Source of the DNA: a virus
Direction: 5' to 3' (one strand)
Virus record (IMG/VR): IMGVR_UViG_3300017971_000854
Location: 1-20,763 of that record
DNA length: 20,763 bases
Part shown: positions 12,480 through 20,361 of the stretch, piece by piece
Numbering within the stretch: the stretch's first letter is position 1
Layout of the letters: each line of letters opens with the position of its first letter
Notes under the pieces: model-generated
Told to the model about the DNA's origin: nothing
The model's database searches: none
What the model saw: only the letters and a program-made list of their open reading frames with translations
Made by a program: the position numbers and the translations under genes

Positions 12480-13115
12480 ATGCCTAGTCTGGCACAACAG
12501 AAGCAGAAGCTGGAGACCGAGAAGGCCGAGTTGGAGCGCAAGCTGGCCGAGGCGGAGGAGCGCGAGCAAGCTGCTCTTCGGGAAATCGAAGACATGGAAG
12601 CACGCGCTGAGAACGCCGAAGCTGAACTCAAGGCCAAGACCAAGAAGATGGTCACCCACTCGGCACCAGCAGGCAACGCGCCGGTGCACGAGCAGTCGCA
12701 GCCTGAGCCGCAGCTGCTCTACGATCCCTTCGATTCCAAGAACCCGCACAAGATTGTGAAGCACCCCCCTGGCGTGAGGCTGGGGTGGAAGAATCCCACG
12801 TACCGGGAGAATCATCGTGGGTGGCGCGGCTGGATTCCCGTCAAGTACGATAGCGATATCGGGCGGAATCTGAAGTCGTACCTCCTCGACCCCCCGCGTA
12901 AGATGGCGCATCAGGACGATGACATGGTGCGCCGTGGTGATGCGATCTTGTGTTCGCTTCCTGAGGAGATGTGGCAGGCACGTCAGGCGGAGCGCGTTTC
13001 GCGTGCGAACCGCCAGCGGTCGGCTCATTCGCAGGATCTGCGGGCCGACAGTGCTTCCGAGCCTGCTTCGGGTCGTGACGCCAACAGCGTAGGGGGCCGC
13101 ACGATGACCTCCTAG
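12480..13115 (+). CDS. Coiled-coil structural/assembly protein, 211 aa
   Basis: Residues 1-60 form a clear heptad-rich coiled coil (LAQQKQKLETEKAELERKLA through LREIEDMEARAENAEAELKA). A compact aromatic-rich domain follows (about 90-150: GVRLGWKNPTYRENHRGWRG and DDDMVRRGDAILCSLPEEMW), then a basic and Ser-rich tail. Position within the head cluster suggests a capsid-assembly or internal virion protein. I do not recognise the family. Its stop codon lies inside the hairpin that covers the next gene's ribosome site. Confidence 0.72.
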   Translation: MPSLAQQKQKLETEKAELERKLAEAEEREQAALREIEDMEARAENAEAELKAKTKKMVTHSAPAGNAPVHEQSQPEPQLLYDPFDSKNPHKIVKHPPGVRLGWKNPTYRENHRGWRGWIPVKYDSDIGRNLKSYLLDPPRKMAHQDDDMVRRGDAILCSLPEEMWQARQAERVSRANRQRSAHSQDLRADSASEPASGRDANSVGGRTMTS

Positions 13116-13123
13116 TAGGAGGT
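13107..13123 (+). promoter_or_regulatory. Hairpin sequestering a ribosome site; likely translational coupling
   Basis: ACCTCCT (13107-13113) pairs perfectly with AGGAGGT (13117-13123) around AGT. The right arm is the Shine-Dalgarno of the GTG gene at 13130, and the loop contains the last two bases of the upstream TAG stop (13113-13115). A ribosome terminating there would melt the helix and expose the site. Confidence 0.62.
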
Positions 13124-13129
13124 TTGACC

Positions 13130-13711
13130 GTGGCTTACGACAACAGCAATAGGGGACTGCGCGGGCTCAGCCCGGTGTCCAGCGGCAAGGCTGGCACTGC
13201 CCCTCGCGTGCGAGAGTACGCGATCAACACGACCAATGCCGCATTGGTTGCAGAGGGGTGCCTGCTGTCTTACGACGGCACTACGGGCGTCATTCTGCAG
13301 GCTTCGGTGACCACTGGTCGGCCCCACACGCTTGGTGTGGCGGCCAATACTCCGGCCACCGGCGATAGCGTCGTCAAGGTGTTCGACGATCCCGATCAGG
13401 AATACGTCGTGCCCATCGATGGCACCATCACCACCACGGTGATCGCCAACATGCCCGGCCTGTTCACCGGCGTGGTGAGCAACACGCGCAATGCGACGAC
13501 GCTGCGCGCCAAGACGCGTCTGGACATCTCGGCGGTCACGTCGGCTGCTCTGGTGACCCAGGGCGATCTGATCCAGATCATCCGGATGGAAGACATTGTT
13601 GGCCAGACCAACAGTGGCACCAATCCGACGTCTCTCAACGCGCAGGTGCGAGTGCGGATTGCTCCGCATGCCCACATCTACGCCAGCAGTGCGCAGCTGC
13701 GCAACACTTAG
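13130..13711 (+). CDS. Probable head decoration/stabilisation protein, 193 aa
   Basis: A beta-rich protein with many Thr, Val, Ala and Gly residues (AINTTNAALVAEGCLLSYDG, VVPIDGTITTTVIANMPGLF, RVRIAPHAHIYASSAQLRNT). Located immediately before the major capsid gene, where decoration or capsid-stabilising proteins usually lie; this is inference from context and composition. The start is GTG 13130, seven bases after GGAGG. An in-frame TTG at 13124 would leave almost no spacing and is rejected. Translation appears coupled to the upstream gene. Confidence 0.72.
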   Translation: MAYDNSNRGLRGLSPVSSGKAGTAPRVREYAINTTNAALVAEGCLLSYDGTTGVILQASVTTGRPHTLGVAANTPATGDSVVKVFDDPDQEYVVPIDGTITTTVIANMPGLFTGVVSNTRNATTLRAKTRLDISAVTSAALVTQGDLIQIIRMEDIVGQTNSGTNPTSLNAQVRVRIAPHAHIYASSAQLRNT

Positions 13712-13721
13712 GAGGTGAGTC

Positions 13722-14636
13722 ATGGCTCTCGGAGGTAACCCGATGTTCCGGGCACAGTACGCCGATCTGTTCCTCAGTCGGCTCCCGTTCATCGATGAGA
13801 TTCTGTTCGAGCAGTTCGATGCGCCGTCGCTCACCTACCCTCAGGTGTTCCACGTGCGGAACTCGACTCGTGCGTTCGAAAACGTGACCGGTATCACCGG
13901 ATTCGGCACGTTCTCGTCCAAGAGCGAGGGCGATGTGGTCGACTACGACAAGCTGCTGCAGGGGTTCGACACGCGCTTCGTGCACACTACGTACGCGAAG
14001 GGCTCGCAGATCTCCATGGAAGCGGCGGACGACGACATCGATGGTGCAATCACCAACATCATGCCGCCTCTGGCGCGCTCGGCTCGTTCCTCGATCGAGA
14101 TCACGATCTGGAACGTCATCAACAACGGATTCGGCACCACCACCACTCCGGATGGTCAGGCGCTGTACTCCGATTCGCACGTGCTCGTCGGTGGCGGCAC
14201 GTACGACAACCTCGTCAGCGGCGACCTTTCGATCGCCAACCTGGAAACGGCGCTCAACATGTTCGATGACATGGTGGACGACCGTGGCCTGCCGATCGAG
14301 AACTCGGCTGCGATGATCGTGTTCCCCACCGATTTGCGGTGGTTGGTGCACGAGATCCTGAAGTCGGACTTGCGGTCTGACACGGCCAACAACGCCACGA
14401 ACGCCTTCAATCAGGTCGGCCTGGGCACCGTGATGTCGAAGTACCTCACGGGTCCGGACGACTGGTTCCTGTTCTCTGCTCCGGCGGATCACAGGGTGAT
14501 GGTGTACTGGCGTATGGAGCCGATGTCCGATCACACCATCGACTTCGACACTGGCAACTACAAGACGAAGATGACCTACCGTCTCTCCACCGGCGCTGCC
14601 GACTGGAGGAACACGGTGGGTGGTCAGGGTGCGTAA
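13722..14636 (+). CDS. Major capsid protein (HK97-fold type), 304 aa
   Basis: The protein matches a common phage capsid architecture. It has an N-terminal arm (FLSRLPFIDEILFEQFDAPS), a long-loop region (GFGTFSSKSEGDVVDYDKLL), a spine helix near residues 118-140 (ARSARSSIEITIWNVINNGF), then DGQALYSDSHVLVGGGTYDN, a feature I associate with Mu gpT-like and related HK97-fold capsids, and an A-domain (DDRGLPIENSAAMIVFPTDL). No N-terminal delta-domain or protease site is evident. It has a GGAGG site and lies between the decoration-like gene and the next small virion gene. Exact family within the HK97 fold is uncertain. Confidence 0.93.
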   Translation: MALGGNPMFRAQYADLFLSRLPFIDEILFEQFDAPSLTYPQVFHVRNSTRAFENVTGITGFGTFSSKSEGDVVDYDKLLQGFDTRFVHTTYAKGSQISMEAADDDIDGAITNIMPPLARSARSSIEITIWNVINNGFGTTTTPDGQALYSDSHVLVGGGTYDNLVSGDLSIANLETALNMFDDMVDDRGLPIENSAAMIVFPTDLRWLVHEILKSDLRSDTANNATNAFNQVGLGTVMSKYLTGPDDWFLFSAPADHRVMVYWRMEPMSDHTIDFDTGNYKTKMTYRLSTGAADWRNTVGGQGA

Positions 14637-14651
14637 CCAGGGAGGTTCGAC

Positions 14652-15068
14652 ATGAGTCTCACCCGGTTTTACGATCGCCAGACTGGCGTTGACGGGCCTG
14701 TGTCCGGCGCACTGGTAGTGCTGCCGGTCACTGTGGCTGCTTCCGGGGCAACCACCCCGGAGTACGTCGTCAACCTTCCTGCTGGCATGAGCTTTCAGGT
14801 CACTGATGTGCTCATGTCGGCTGCGGTCGTCACTGCTACCCCCACGATTGGCATCGGTGATACCGCCAGTGCGACGGCCATCGTCAATACGACGACGTTC
14901 TCGTCCACTGCGGCGGCTCTCACGGTTGCCGATGGTGCGGTGGCTGCCGGTGACATCATCAAGATCACCATCACGTCCACTGCGAGTGACCGGCTCCGTG
15001 AGGGCAACGTCACCATCGTGGGCTACGTGTCCAGCCCGCCCACTTCGGTGGGTACGCGACCCGCGTAG
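14652..15068 (+). CDS. Small beta-rich virion protein, 138 aa
   Basis: Ala, Thr and Val-rich strands dominate (TFSSTAAALTVADGAVAAGD, IIKITITSTASDRL), with a central PTIGIGDTASATAIVNTTTF segment. In general character it resembles the 144-residue protein at 18918, also small, strand-rich and Thr-rich. A head-decoration or tail-associated role is inferred from position right after the capsid gene. The GGAGG site is about 6 bases from the ATG. Confidence 0.72.
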   Translation: MSLTRFYDRQTGVDGPVSGALVVLPVTVAASGATTPEYVVNLPAGMSFQVTDVLMSAAVVTATPTIGIGDTASATAIVNTTTFSSTAAALTVADGAVAAGDIIKITITSTASDRLREGNVTIVGYVSSPPTSVGTRPA

Positions 15069-15093
15069 CTAGGTGTGATGCGTGAATGAGCGA

Positions 15094-15122
15094 GGGCCAG
15101 TCGGCCATTGGCTGGCTGGCCC
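15094..15122 (+). terminator. 13-bp hairpin between virion gene and glycosyltransferase gene (attenuator-like)
   Basis: Arms 15094-15106 (GGGCCAGTCGGCC) and 15110-15122 pair over all 13 positions, with two G-U pairs and an ATT loop. It is followed by ATCATCTTT, a weak T-rich run, then the ribosome site of the next gene. It could act as a partial terminator, lowering expression of the downstream genes, or as a processing site. Confidence 0.5.
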
Positions 15123-15144
15123 ATCATCTTTCGGGAGGCAAACC

Positions 15145-16644
15145 GTGAAAGAGTTTCATCCGAACGAACAACTGACGACAGACGTGGCGTTGACTGGATC
15201 GTCCGACACGATCGTGGCGCGCCGCAGTTCCATCAAGCTGTCAGACGGCCCGAAGATCATGGTGTGCATACCCATCGGAGCCAAGCCTGTGACGACGGTA
15301 CTGGAGTGCCCGCAGTGCAAAGAGCGCGGCGAGCCGAACACCAAGATGGAAGTGGATGAGGGGTTCCGTCCGCAAGGGATGGTGCCTTACCAGTTCATGA
15401 TCCAGCAGATGAACTGGTTGCCGCCGCTGAACGTGACGATGGCGTACGCCTTCAAGACTGGCATGCGGTCGGCCCCCGCGCGTCAGATCATGACCATGGA
15501 TGCGCTGCAGCATCCGACCGTCAAGTACATCTTCTACGTCGATGACGACATGATGATCCCGCCCATGGGTCTCTACCAGTTGTACAACCTGATGGAGCGC
15601 CGTCCCGATTGGGGCGCGGTCAGTGGCGTGTATACCACGCGGCAGGATCCCCCGGAGCCGCTGGTGTATACCGATCACGGCGAGGGTGCGTCCTGGGACT
15701 TCGAAATGGGACCGGGTGCCGAGCCTACCAAGATCATGGGCGCGGGGGCTGGCGTGCTGCTGGCGCGTGTCGAGGCCATTCGTTCGTGGATGGCGGCAAA
15801 CGAAGGCATCCCCATCTGGGCGGACACGTCGGAGTTCCCGGCTGCCAACGGCGGGCGTGTGACGTGGGGCCACGATGTGCGGTTCATCAGGAACCTCACC
15901 GAAGCTGGGTGGCCTTGCTATGTCGACGGCACGCTCATCTGCGGCCACTACGACATGAAGACCGGCAAGGTGTTCTCGGTGCCAGCTGACGCGCCCGGCT
16001 TCCGCAAGCGGGCGAAGAACAGTCAGTCCTACTGGGATGATGTGTACACGCGTGAGGGTGCTGACACGTGGCGCAAGTACCCTGAGATGTTCAAGCTGGT
16101 GCTGCGGGCCATCAAGGGCTCGTCGCCGTTTGGCGATAACGACGGGGTGTCGGTGTCCGACCTTTTCCATCGCCGGCTCATCTGTGAGCTCGGCTGTGGC
16201 CCAGGTGTGCTCGGCTCTCAGATCGTCGGCAAGTTCCCGGTGCTTTATACCGGCATGGACCTCAGTGGAGTGGCTGTTGCGCAATGCCATGCGCGTGGTC
16301 TTGACGCCGAAGTGGTCGATCTGAAGAAGCTGGGTGAGGGCCAGTCTGGGCACACACTCAATCAGGCGACGGATGTCGTGGCCACAGAGCTTCTGGAGCA
16401 TCTGGATGATGACGCCCTGACGTGTGTGATGGACCAGATTGCGAAGCGGAAGAACATCAAGCGGCTGGTGGTGACGGTGCCGGACGAGTGCATGCCTCCT
16501 GAAGAAGTGCCCGAACACGAGCGCATGTTCACGGTCGAATCCATGCGGCAGCTGCTGCTGCGGTATGGCTGGACGGACATCAACATCCAGCCGAAGAAGA
16601 ACGTGGACGGTGCGCACATGGTAGTGCTGGCGACCAGGGAGTAG
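15145..16644 (+). CDS. Fused glycosyltransferase (GT-A type) and class I methyltransferase, 499 aa
   Basis: Residues 38-280 look like a GT-A glycosyltransferase: strand KIMVCIPIG, the metal- and nucleotide-binding motif FYVDDDMMIPP (D133-D135), the acceptor-loop-like IMGAGAGVLLAR, WGHDVRF (D244) and GHYD (267-270). Residues 345-499 look like a class I SAM-dependent methyltransferase: motif I ELGCGPGVLGS (348-358), acidic strand TGMDLS and ATELLEHLDDDAL (post-II region). It probably modifies a virion glycan or the phage DNA or protein; the substrate is unknown. It starts at GTG 15145 behind GGGAGG; an in-frame GTG at 15082 would place the hairpin inside the gene and lacks a site. A C55/C58 pair may bind metal. 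Confidence 0.88.
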   Translation: MKEFHPNEQLTTDVALTGSSDTIVARRSSIKLSDGPKIMVCIPIGAKPVTTVLECPQCKERGEPNTKMEVDEGFRPQGMVPYQFMIQQMNWLPPLNVTMAYAFKTGMRSAPARQIMTMDALQHPTVKYIFYVDDDMMIPPMGLYQLYNLMERRPDWGAVSGVYTTRQDPPEPLVYTDHGEGASWDFEMGPGAEPTKIMGAGAGVLLARVEAIRSWMAANEGIPIWADTSEFPAANGGRVTWGHDVRFIRNLTEAGWPCYVDGTLICGHYDMKTGKVFSVPADAPGFRKRAKNSQSYWDDVYTREGADTWRKYPEMFKLVLRAIKGSSPFGDNDGVSVSDLFHRRLICELGCGPGVLGSQIVGKFPVLYTGMDLSGVAVAQCHARGLDAEVVDLKKLGEGQSGHTLNQATDVVATELLEHLDDDALTCVMDQIAKRKNIKRLVVTVPDECMPPEEVPEHERMFTVESMRQLLLRYGWTDINIQPKKNVDGAHMVVLATRE

Positions 16645-16647
16645 CAG

Positions 16648-18906
16648 ATGGCAACGTTTTGGGTCAGTACCTCTGGTGACGATGGCAATGCCGGTACTAC
16701 GTACGGTACCGCCAAGGCTACGCTCAAGGGCGCGCTCCTGATAGCAAGCCAGGGCGATACGGTTAACATGGTCAACGACGGAGTGCACGATGCGTATTCG
16801 TCGACTGATCGTGGTGCCGTAACCAATTCATTTATTGGCACCGACTTTGACACCGACCCAGCTATTATTATCCAGGGTACTGACTCAAGCGGAAATCCTG
16901 CCGTTACCACCATCGCGGCTGGTCCGACCAATACGTTCTTCGTAGTGATTGCATGGTTGGCGGCATACACGGTTATCCGAGGCTTGAAGTTCGACTACAG
17001 TGCGTTGGCCACGACGGCTGTTACAAGCCAGCAGCCTATTTACTGCAACGGACAGGTCGCCAGCATCAAGATAACCGAGTGCCAGTTCTGGGGAACATCG
17101 GCGCTGGGCGACTCTATTACTAACAGTAGTCTGCTCACAGCACCGATCTTCCTTGGTGCTTCTGCTGGAAATACGGCCGATCACGAGTTCGAAGTATCGT
17201 ATTGCTTGTTTGTCAACTGCAATGTGCGTATGCCTGGAGTTGGTCGTCTAGGACATAACTTTCATCACAATATCCTCATCAACGATGCAGACACTAGCTC
17301 TAACCTGTTCAACCTCAACATCCCATTCGGCACGTCGCTGTATAACAGGTACTACAACAACACTATTATCCAGAAATCCTACGATACGGAAGAAGCTAAA
17401 AGTATTATAACCGTAGCTGGCAACAACACAACGTTCGCTGCCTTCCACAGCAACTTCTTCTATGTAGACGCCGGTACAGCGGCAGGTGATGTCGATACAT
17501 TTTCTGGTCCAGTGCAAGCTGGCTACGTAGCCGCTACACAGACCACCAGCGTTATCACTATGGGCTATGACGCGTTCGTGTTCGGCCCCAATATCGCACC
17601 TGATTTCGGCAGTTGGGGTGCCAGTGATGGCTACGGTTCATATCAGTTCTCGCCAACGTGGAGGGCTGGAGGAGCCAACGACACGACTACACTGGAGCCG
17701 ACGTCGGTGTCTACGTTCAGCCAAACGTATGGAGACGTGTTTAACGATACGGCCAGCACATACCTGTGGGACACCGGCGACTACAGTGTAGTTCTGCCAT
17801 TTGATCTGCGGCCGACATTCGCGCGCGACGTGGGCCTTGACGGCAGGGCGGCTGGCGCATTGGCTGACGGACTCAACCTGTTGCCCGTCGTATCTGACTG
17901 GAACGGATTCTTTGACCGGCTGGAAGTGGTGGTTGGCGATACAGTGTCGGTGACGGCTGGTGACGGATTAGATACGTGCTGCTCCGATCCAGATGGCGAC
18001 ACGCTAACCTACAACGTGGTCGACGACGTGACCCACGGTTCGCTGACGTTGAACTCCAACGGGTCATTCTCATACACACCCAACACCACGTACGTTGGGT
18101 ACGACGCATTCTCGTTTGAGGCATGTGACGGCACCACCTGCATATCCGTCATTCCGGACAGTAGCACTAACCCGCAGGTGTACTTGTTCGTCAGCAATGC
18201 CACGCCGGTGATCGATAGCACGCTGTCGTACACTGTTAATCAGGGGCAAGTGTTGAGCGCCACTGCGGGTGCTGGGCTTCTGAGCAATGCTACAGACCCC
18301 GAAGGACTGACGCTAGTAGCAACAAACCTATCTACTCCCGCGCACGGCAGCGTGACTTTCAGCCAGACTACGGGAGCATTCACATACACGCCCAACACGT
18401 GGTTCGCTGGGAACGATTCATTCACATATCAGGTGTCGGACGGGGCCAATACGGCTGATGGGTCCGTGCTTATACAGGTGTTGCCGGTGGAGTCGCCTGA
18501 TGATCCTACGGTGCTCATCGATTCGTTCCCGTTCTTCAGGCCAGTACTCAAGGGGTATGCGTCGTCGCAAGTTCGTATTCAGCGTAATACGAACCGTGGG
18601 TACATTGATCGTCGGCACTATCTGGATGAGACATTCTGGAATGAGTCTACTGTCAGGTATCTCCAGGTGGATGCTGCAAGCAACGTGACCATGACGTTGG
18701 GTGGGGTGGCTGAAACACAAGCTCTAATGCTGCAGACGGACCAGCAACTGGCGGTGACGGTGGTGTGGAATACAGACTCCGGCACTGATTCCTTCCAAGC
18801 TACTGTCGAGGGATGCATGATGTTCGATCAAGCGCCCATCTCTAGTCTGAATGTGAGTAACACGGCGTCGACTACGGCGAACGTGCACCTGACGGTGTTT
18901 GAGTAA
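16648..18906 (+). CDS. Beta-helix tail spike/fibre-like protein with cadherin-like repeats, 752 aa
   Basis: The N-terminus FWVSTSGDDGNAGTTYGTAK plus LLIASQGDTV is the typical opening of right-handed beta-helix (pectate-lyase-like) proteins; repeated short strands continue to about residue 350. Residues about 430-512 and 515-612 are two copies of a cadherin-like (tandem-95/Big_9-type) domain, each with DPDGDTLTY or DPEGLTL, a GS[LV]T segment, [SA]FTYTPN and a final F-x-x-xSDG. The C-terminal 130 residues are unassigned. It is probably an adhesin or spike that contacts the host surface or its glycans. Codons include more A/T-ending choices than neighbours, suggesting recent exchange. The ATG follows the previous stop by 3 bases with a weak GGGAG site. 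Confidence 0.85.
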   Translation: MATFWVSTSGDDGNAGTTYGTAKATLKGALLIASQGDTVNMVNDGVHDAYSSTDRGAVTNSFIGTDFDTDPAIIIQGTDSSGNPAVTTIAAGPTNTFFVVIAWLAAYTVIRGLKFDYSALATTAVTSQQPIYCNGQVASIKITECQFWGTSALGDSITNSSLLTAPIFLGASAGNTADHEFEVSYCLFVNCNVRMPGVGRLGHNFHHNILINDADTSSNLFNLNIPFGTSLYNRYYNNTIIQKSYDTEEAKSIITVAGNNTTFAAFHSNFFYVDAGTAAGDVDTFSGPVQAGYVAATQTTSVITMGYDAFVFGPNIAPDFGSWGASDGYGSYQFSPTWRAGGANDTTTLEPTSVSTFSQTYGDVFNDTASTYLWDTGDYSVVLPFDLRPTFARDVGLDGRAAGALADGLNLLPVVSDWNGFFDRLEVVVGDTVSVTAGDGLDTCCSDPDGDTLTYNVVDDVTHGSLTLNSNGSFSYTPNTTYVGYDAFSFEACDGTTCISVIPDSSTNPQVYLFVSNATPVIDSTLSYTVNQGQVLSATAGAGLLSNATDPEGLTLVATNLSTPAHGSVTFSQTTGAFTYTPNTWFAGNDSFTYQVSDGANTADGSVLIQVLPVESPDDPTVLIDSFPFFRPVLKGYASSQVRIQRNTNRGYIDRRHYLDETFWNESTVRYLQVDAASNVTMTLGGVAETQALMLQTDQQLAVTVVWNTDSGTDSFQATVEGCMMFDQAPISSLNVSNTASTTANVHLTVFE

Positions 18907-18917
18907 AGGAGAGAATC

Positions 18918-19352
18918 ATGACGGCAAGACCGCATCGTACGAACCTGAATCGGCGCAGCAATCTGACGGAAGAAATCACTGTATCGTTCACGGCGGCTGG
19001 TACGGTGACGAGCACGTTAGACTTGCCTGCATCTGCTTGGGCTATCGGTCTGGGTGTGCTCGTGTCGACCAGTGATGGCACAGTGACGATCAAGGCGGCT
19101 CCGTGGGCTGATCACGACCAGACTGTTGCTGACGGCAACTTCAAGTTCCTGAAGACCGGTGCGACCACGGCGACCACGAACATCACGCTCGCGGCGACCA
19201 GCACTTCGCTCGGTTATACCGGCATGGTGGTCCCGGCTGGTGATCAGTACGGGGCGGCTGCGCCGATCATTTCTGTGCACGGCAGCCAGTTGACTATCAC
19301 GGCAGCTGGGACGGCCACGGTCGTCATCGGCTACACGGCGGCGGAGTGGTAG
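18918..19352 (+). CDS. Small beta-rich virion protein, 144 aa
   Basis: The basic N-terminus (MTARPHRTNLNRRSN) precedes Thr, Ala and Gly-rich strands (TVTSTLDLPASAWAIGLGVL, ATTNITLAATSTSLGYTGMV, TITAAGTATVVIGYTAAEW). This is the composition of small capsid-decoration or fibre-associated proteins. It has an AAAGGAGA site. It lies between the beta-helix protein and the adaptor-like gene. Function inferred only from context. Confidence 0.72.
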   Translation: MTARPHRTNLNRRSNLTEEITVSFTAAGTVTSTLDLPASAWAIGLGVLVSTSDGTVTIKAAPWADHDQTVADGNFKFLKTGATTATTNITLAATSTSLGYTGMVVPAGDQYGAAAPIISVHGSQLTITAAGTATVVIGYTAAEW

Positions 19353-19353
19353 C

Positions 19354-20361
19354 ATGAGAACAGGATTGCAGGTCATCCAGGAGATCCAGGACCGGCTGGG
19401 CGACCGGCAGGCTGAGACGATCGAGGGTGACGTCGACAAGAAAGTGCGTAAGCTGCTGCGGCTGCTGAATCGGGTGCTGAAGAATTTAGTCAGCGCCGAG
19501 CAGTGGCCCATGCTACGCACCGAGGGGACGCTGGTCACCAACGCACCGATCGAAGAGGATGTGCTGGTTGACCTGACGAACGGTTCTAACGTGGTCACCC
19601 TCTCCAGCTTCGACACATCCAGCGTCACGTTTGCTGCGAACTACGTCCAGTGGGGAATTCAGTTTGGCAAGGACACACCGATCTATCGCATCGATGAGGT
19701 GGTGTCCCCTACCCAAATCAAGTTGAACCGCCCGTGGCTGGGCGACACGGTGACCCCCGCGTCAGCAGACGATGACACTGTTGCATTGGTGCTGGCCATG
19801 GACCGGTATGCGCTGCCGGAGGATTTCGATCGTCCGACCGGTGCGTGGCAGGACTTCCTGTCCGCCTACAACATCAAGCCGCTTGGTCCGCAAGAGTTCG
19901 CAGAAATGCGCAACCGGCGCGGCAGGAACATCGACACGGATAACCCGTTGTACTACACGATCTACGGTCTTGATCCGTCGAATACGTACCAAGTGCTGCA
20001 CCTGGAGCCGTGGCCGTCGCAGCAAACGATGATGTCGTACGACTATCAGCGGGAGCACCCTGAGGTCGAGTTCGATACGGATCAGATCTTGTTCCCTAAT
20101 TCCCAGCTGTCGATCATCATCGAAGCCGTCATCTATCTGGCCAACCGCGACTACAAGGACGACCAGCGCATGGGTGCTGCGTTGACCGAGTACCTACAGC
20201 AGTACAACGCAGCACGCTCGCAGCAACGCGTCACCAGCGATCACAAGGCGTTCACGCCGTGGATGAAGAACCGTGCCAGATCAGTGCGGCAGTCGCGTGG
20301 CGGTGTGCGCATCGATTACGGCGACTACTTTGATGTTGCCGGTAATACGGAGTTGGACTGA
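19354..20361 (+). CDS. Probable head-tail adaptor/tail tube A-like protein, 335 aa
   Basis: The N-terminal helices (TGLQVIQEIQDRLGDRQAET, VRKLLRLLNRVLKNLVSAEQ) are followed by strands and a conserved-looking segment ALPEDFDRPTGAWQDF, then KPLGPQEFAEMRNRRGRN, and a long C-terminal helical part (LSIIIEAVIYLANRDYKDDQ). This alpha-beta-alpha layout and the (L)PEDF signature are what I associate with podovirus-like adaptor (gp11/gp4-type) neck proteins that join portal and tail. The ATG is one base after the previous stop, with CGGAG upstream; the stop overlaps the next start (TGATG). Confidence 0.72.
   Translation: MRTGLQVIQEIQDRLGDRQAETIEGDVDKKVRKLLRLLNRVLKNLVSAEQWPMLRTEGTLVTNAPIEEDVLVDLTNGSNVVTLSSFDTSSVTFAANYVQWGIQFGKDTPIYRIDEVVSPTQIKLNRPWLGDTVTPASADDDTVALVLAMDRYALPEDFDRPTGAWQDFLSAYNIKPLGPQEFAEMRNRRGRNIDTDNPLYYTIYGLDPSNTYQVLHLEPWPSQQTMMSYDYQREHPEVEFDTDQILFPNSQLSIIIEAVIYLANRDYKDDQRMGAALTEYLQQYNAARSQQRVTSDHKAFTPWMKNRARSVRQSRGGVRIDYGDYFDVAGNTELD

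Noticed and set aside
15241-16788. 515-codon leftward frame
   Set aside because: Antisense to the glycosyltransferase-methyltransferase; composition is His/Arg-rich as expected for a shadow of a GC-rich gene.
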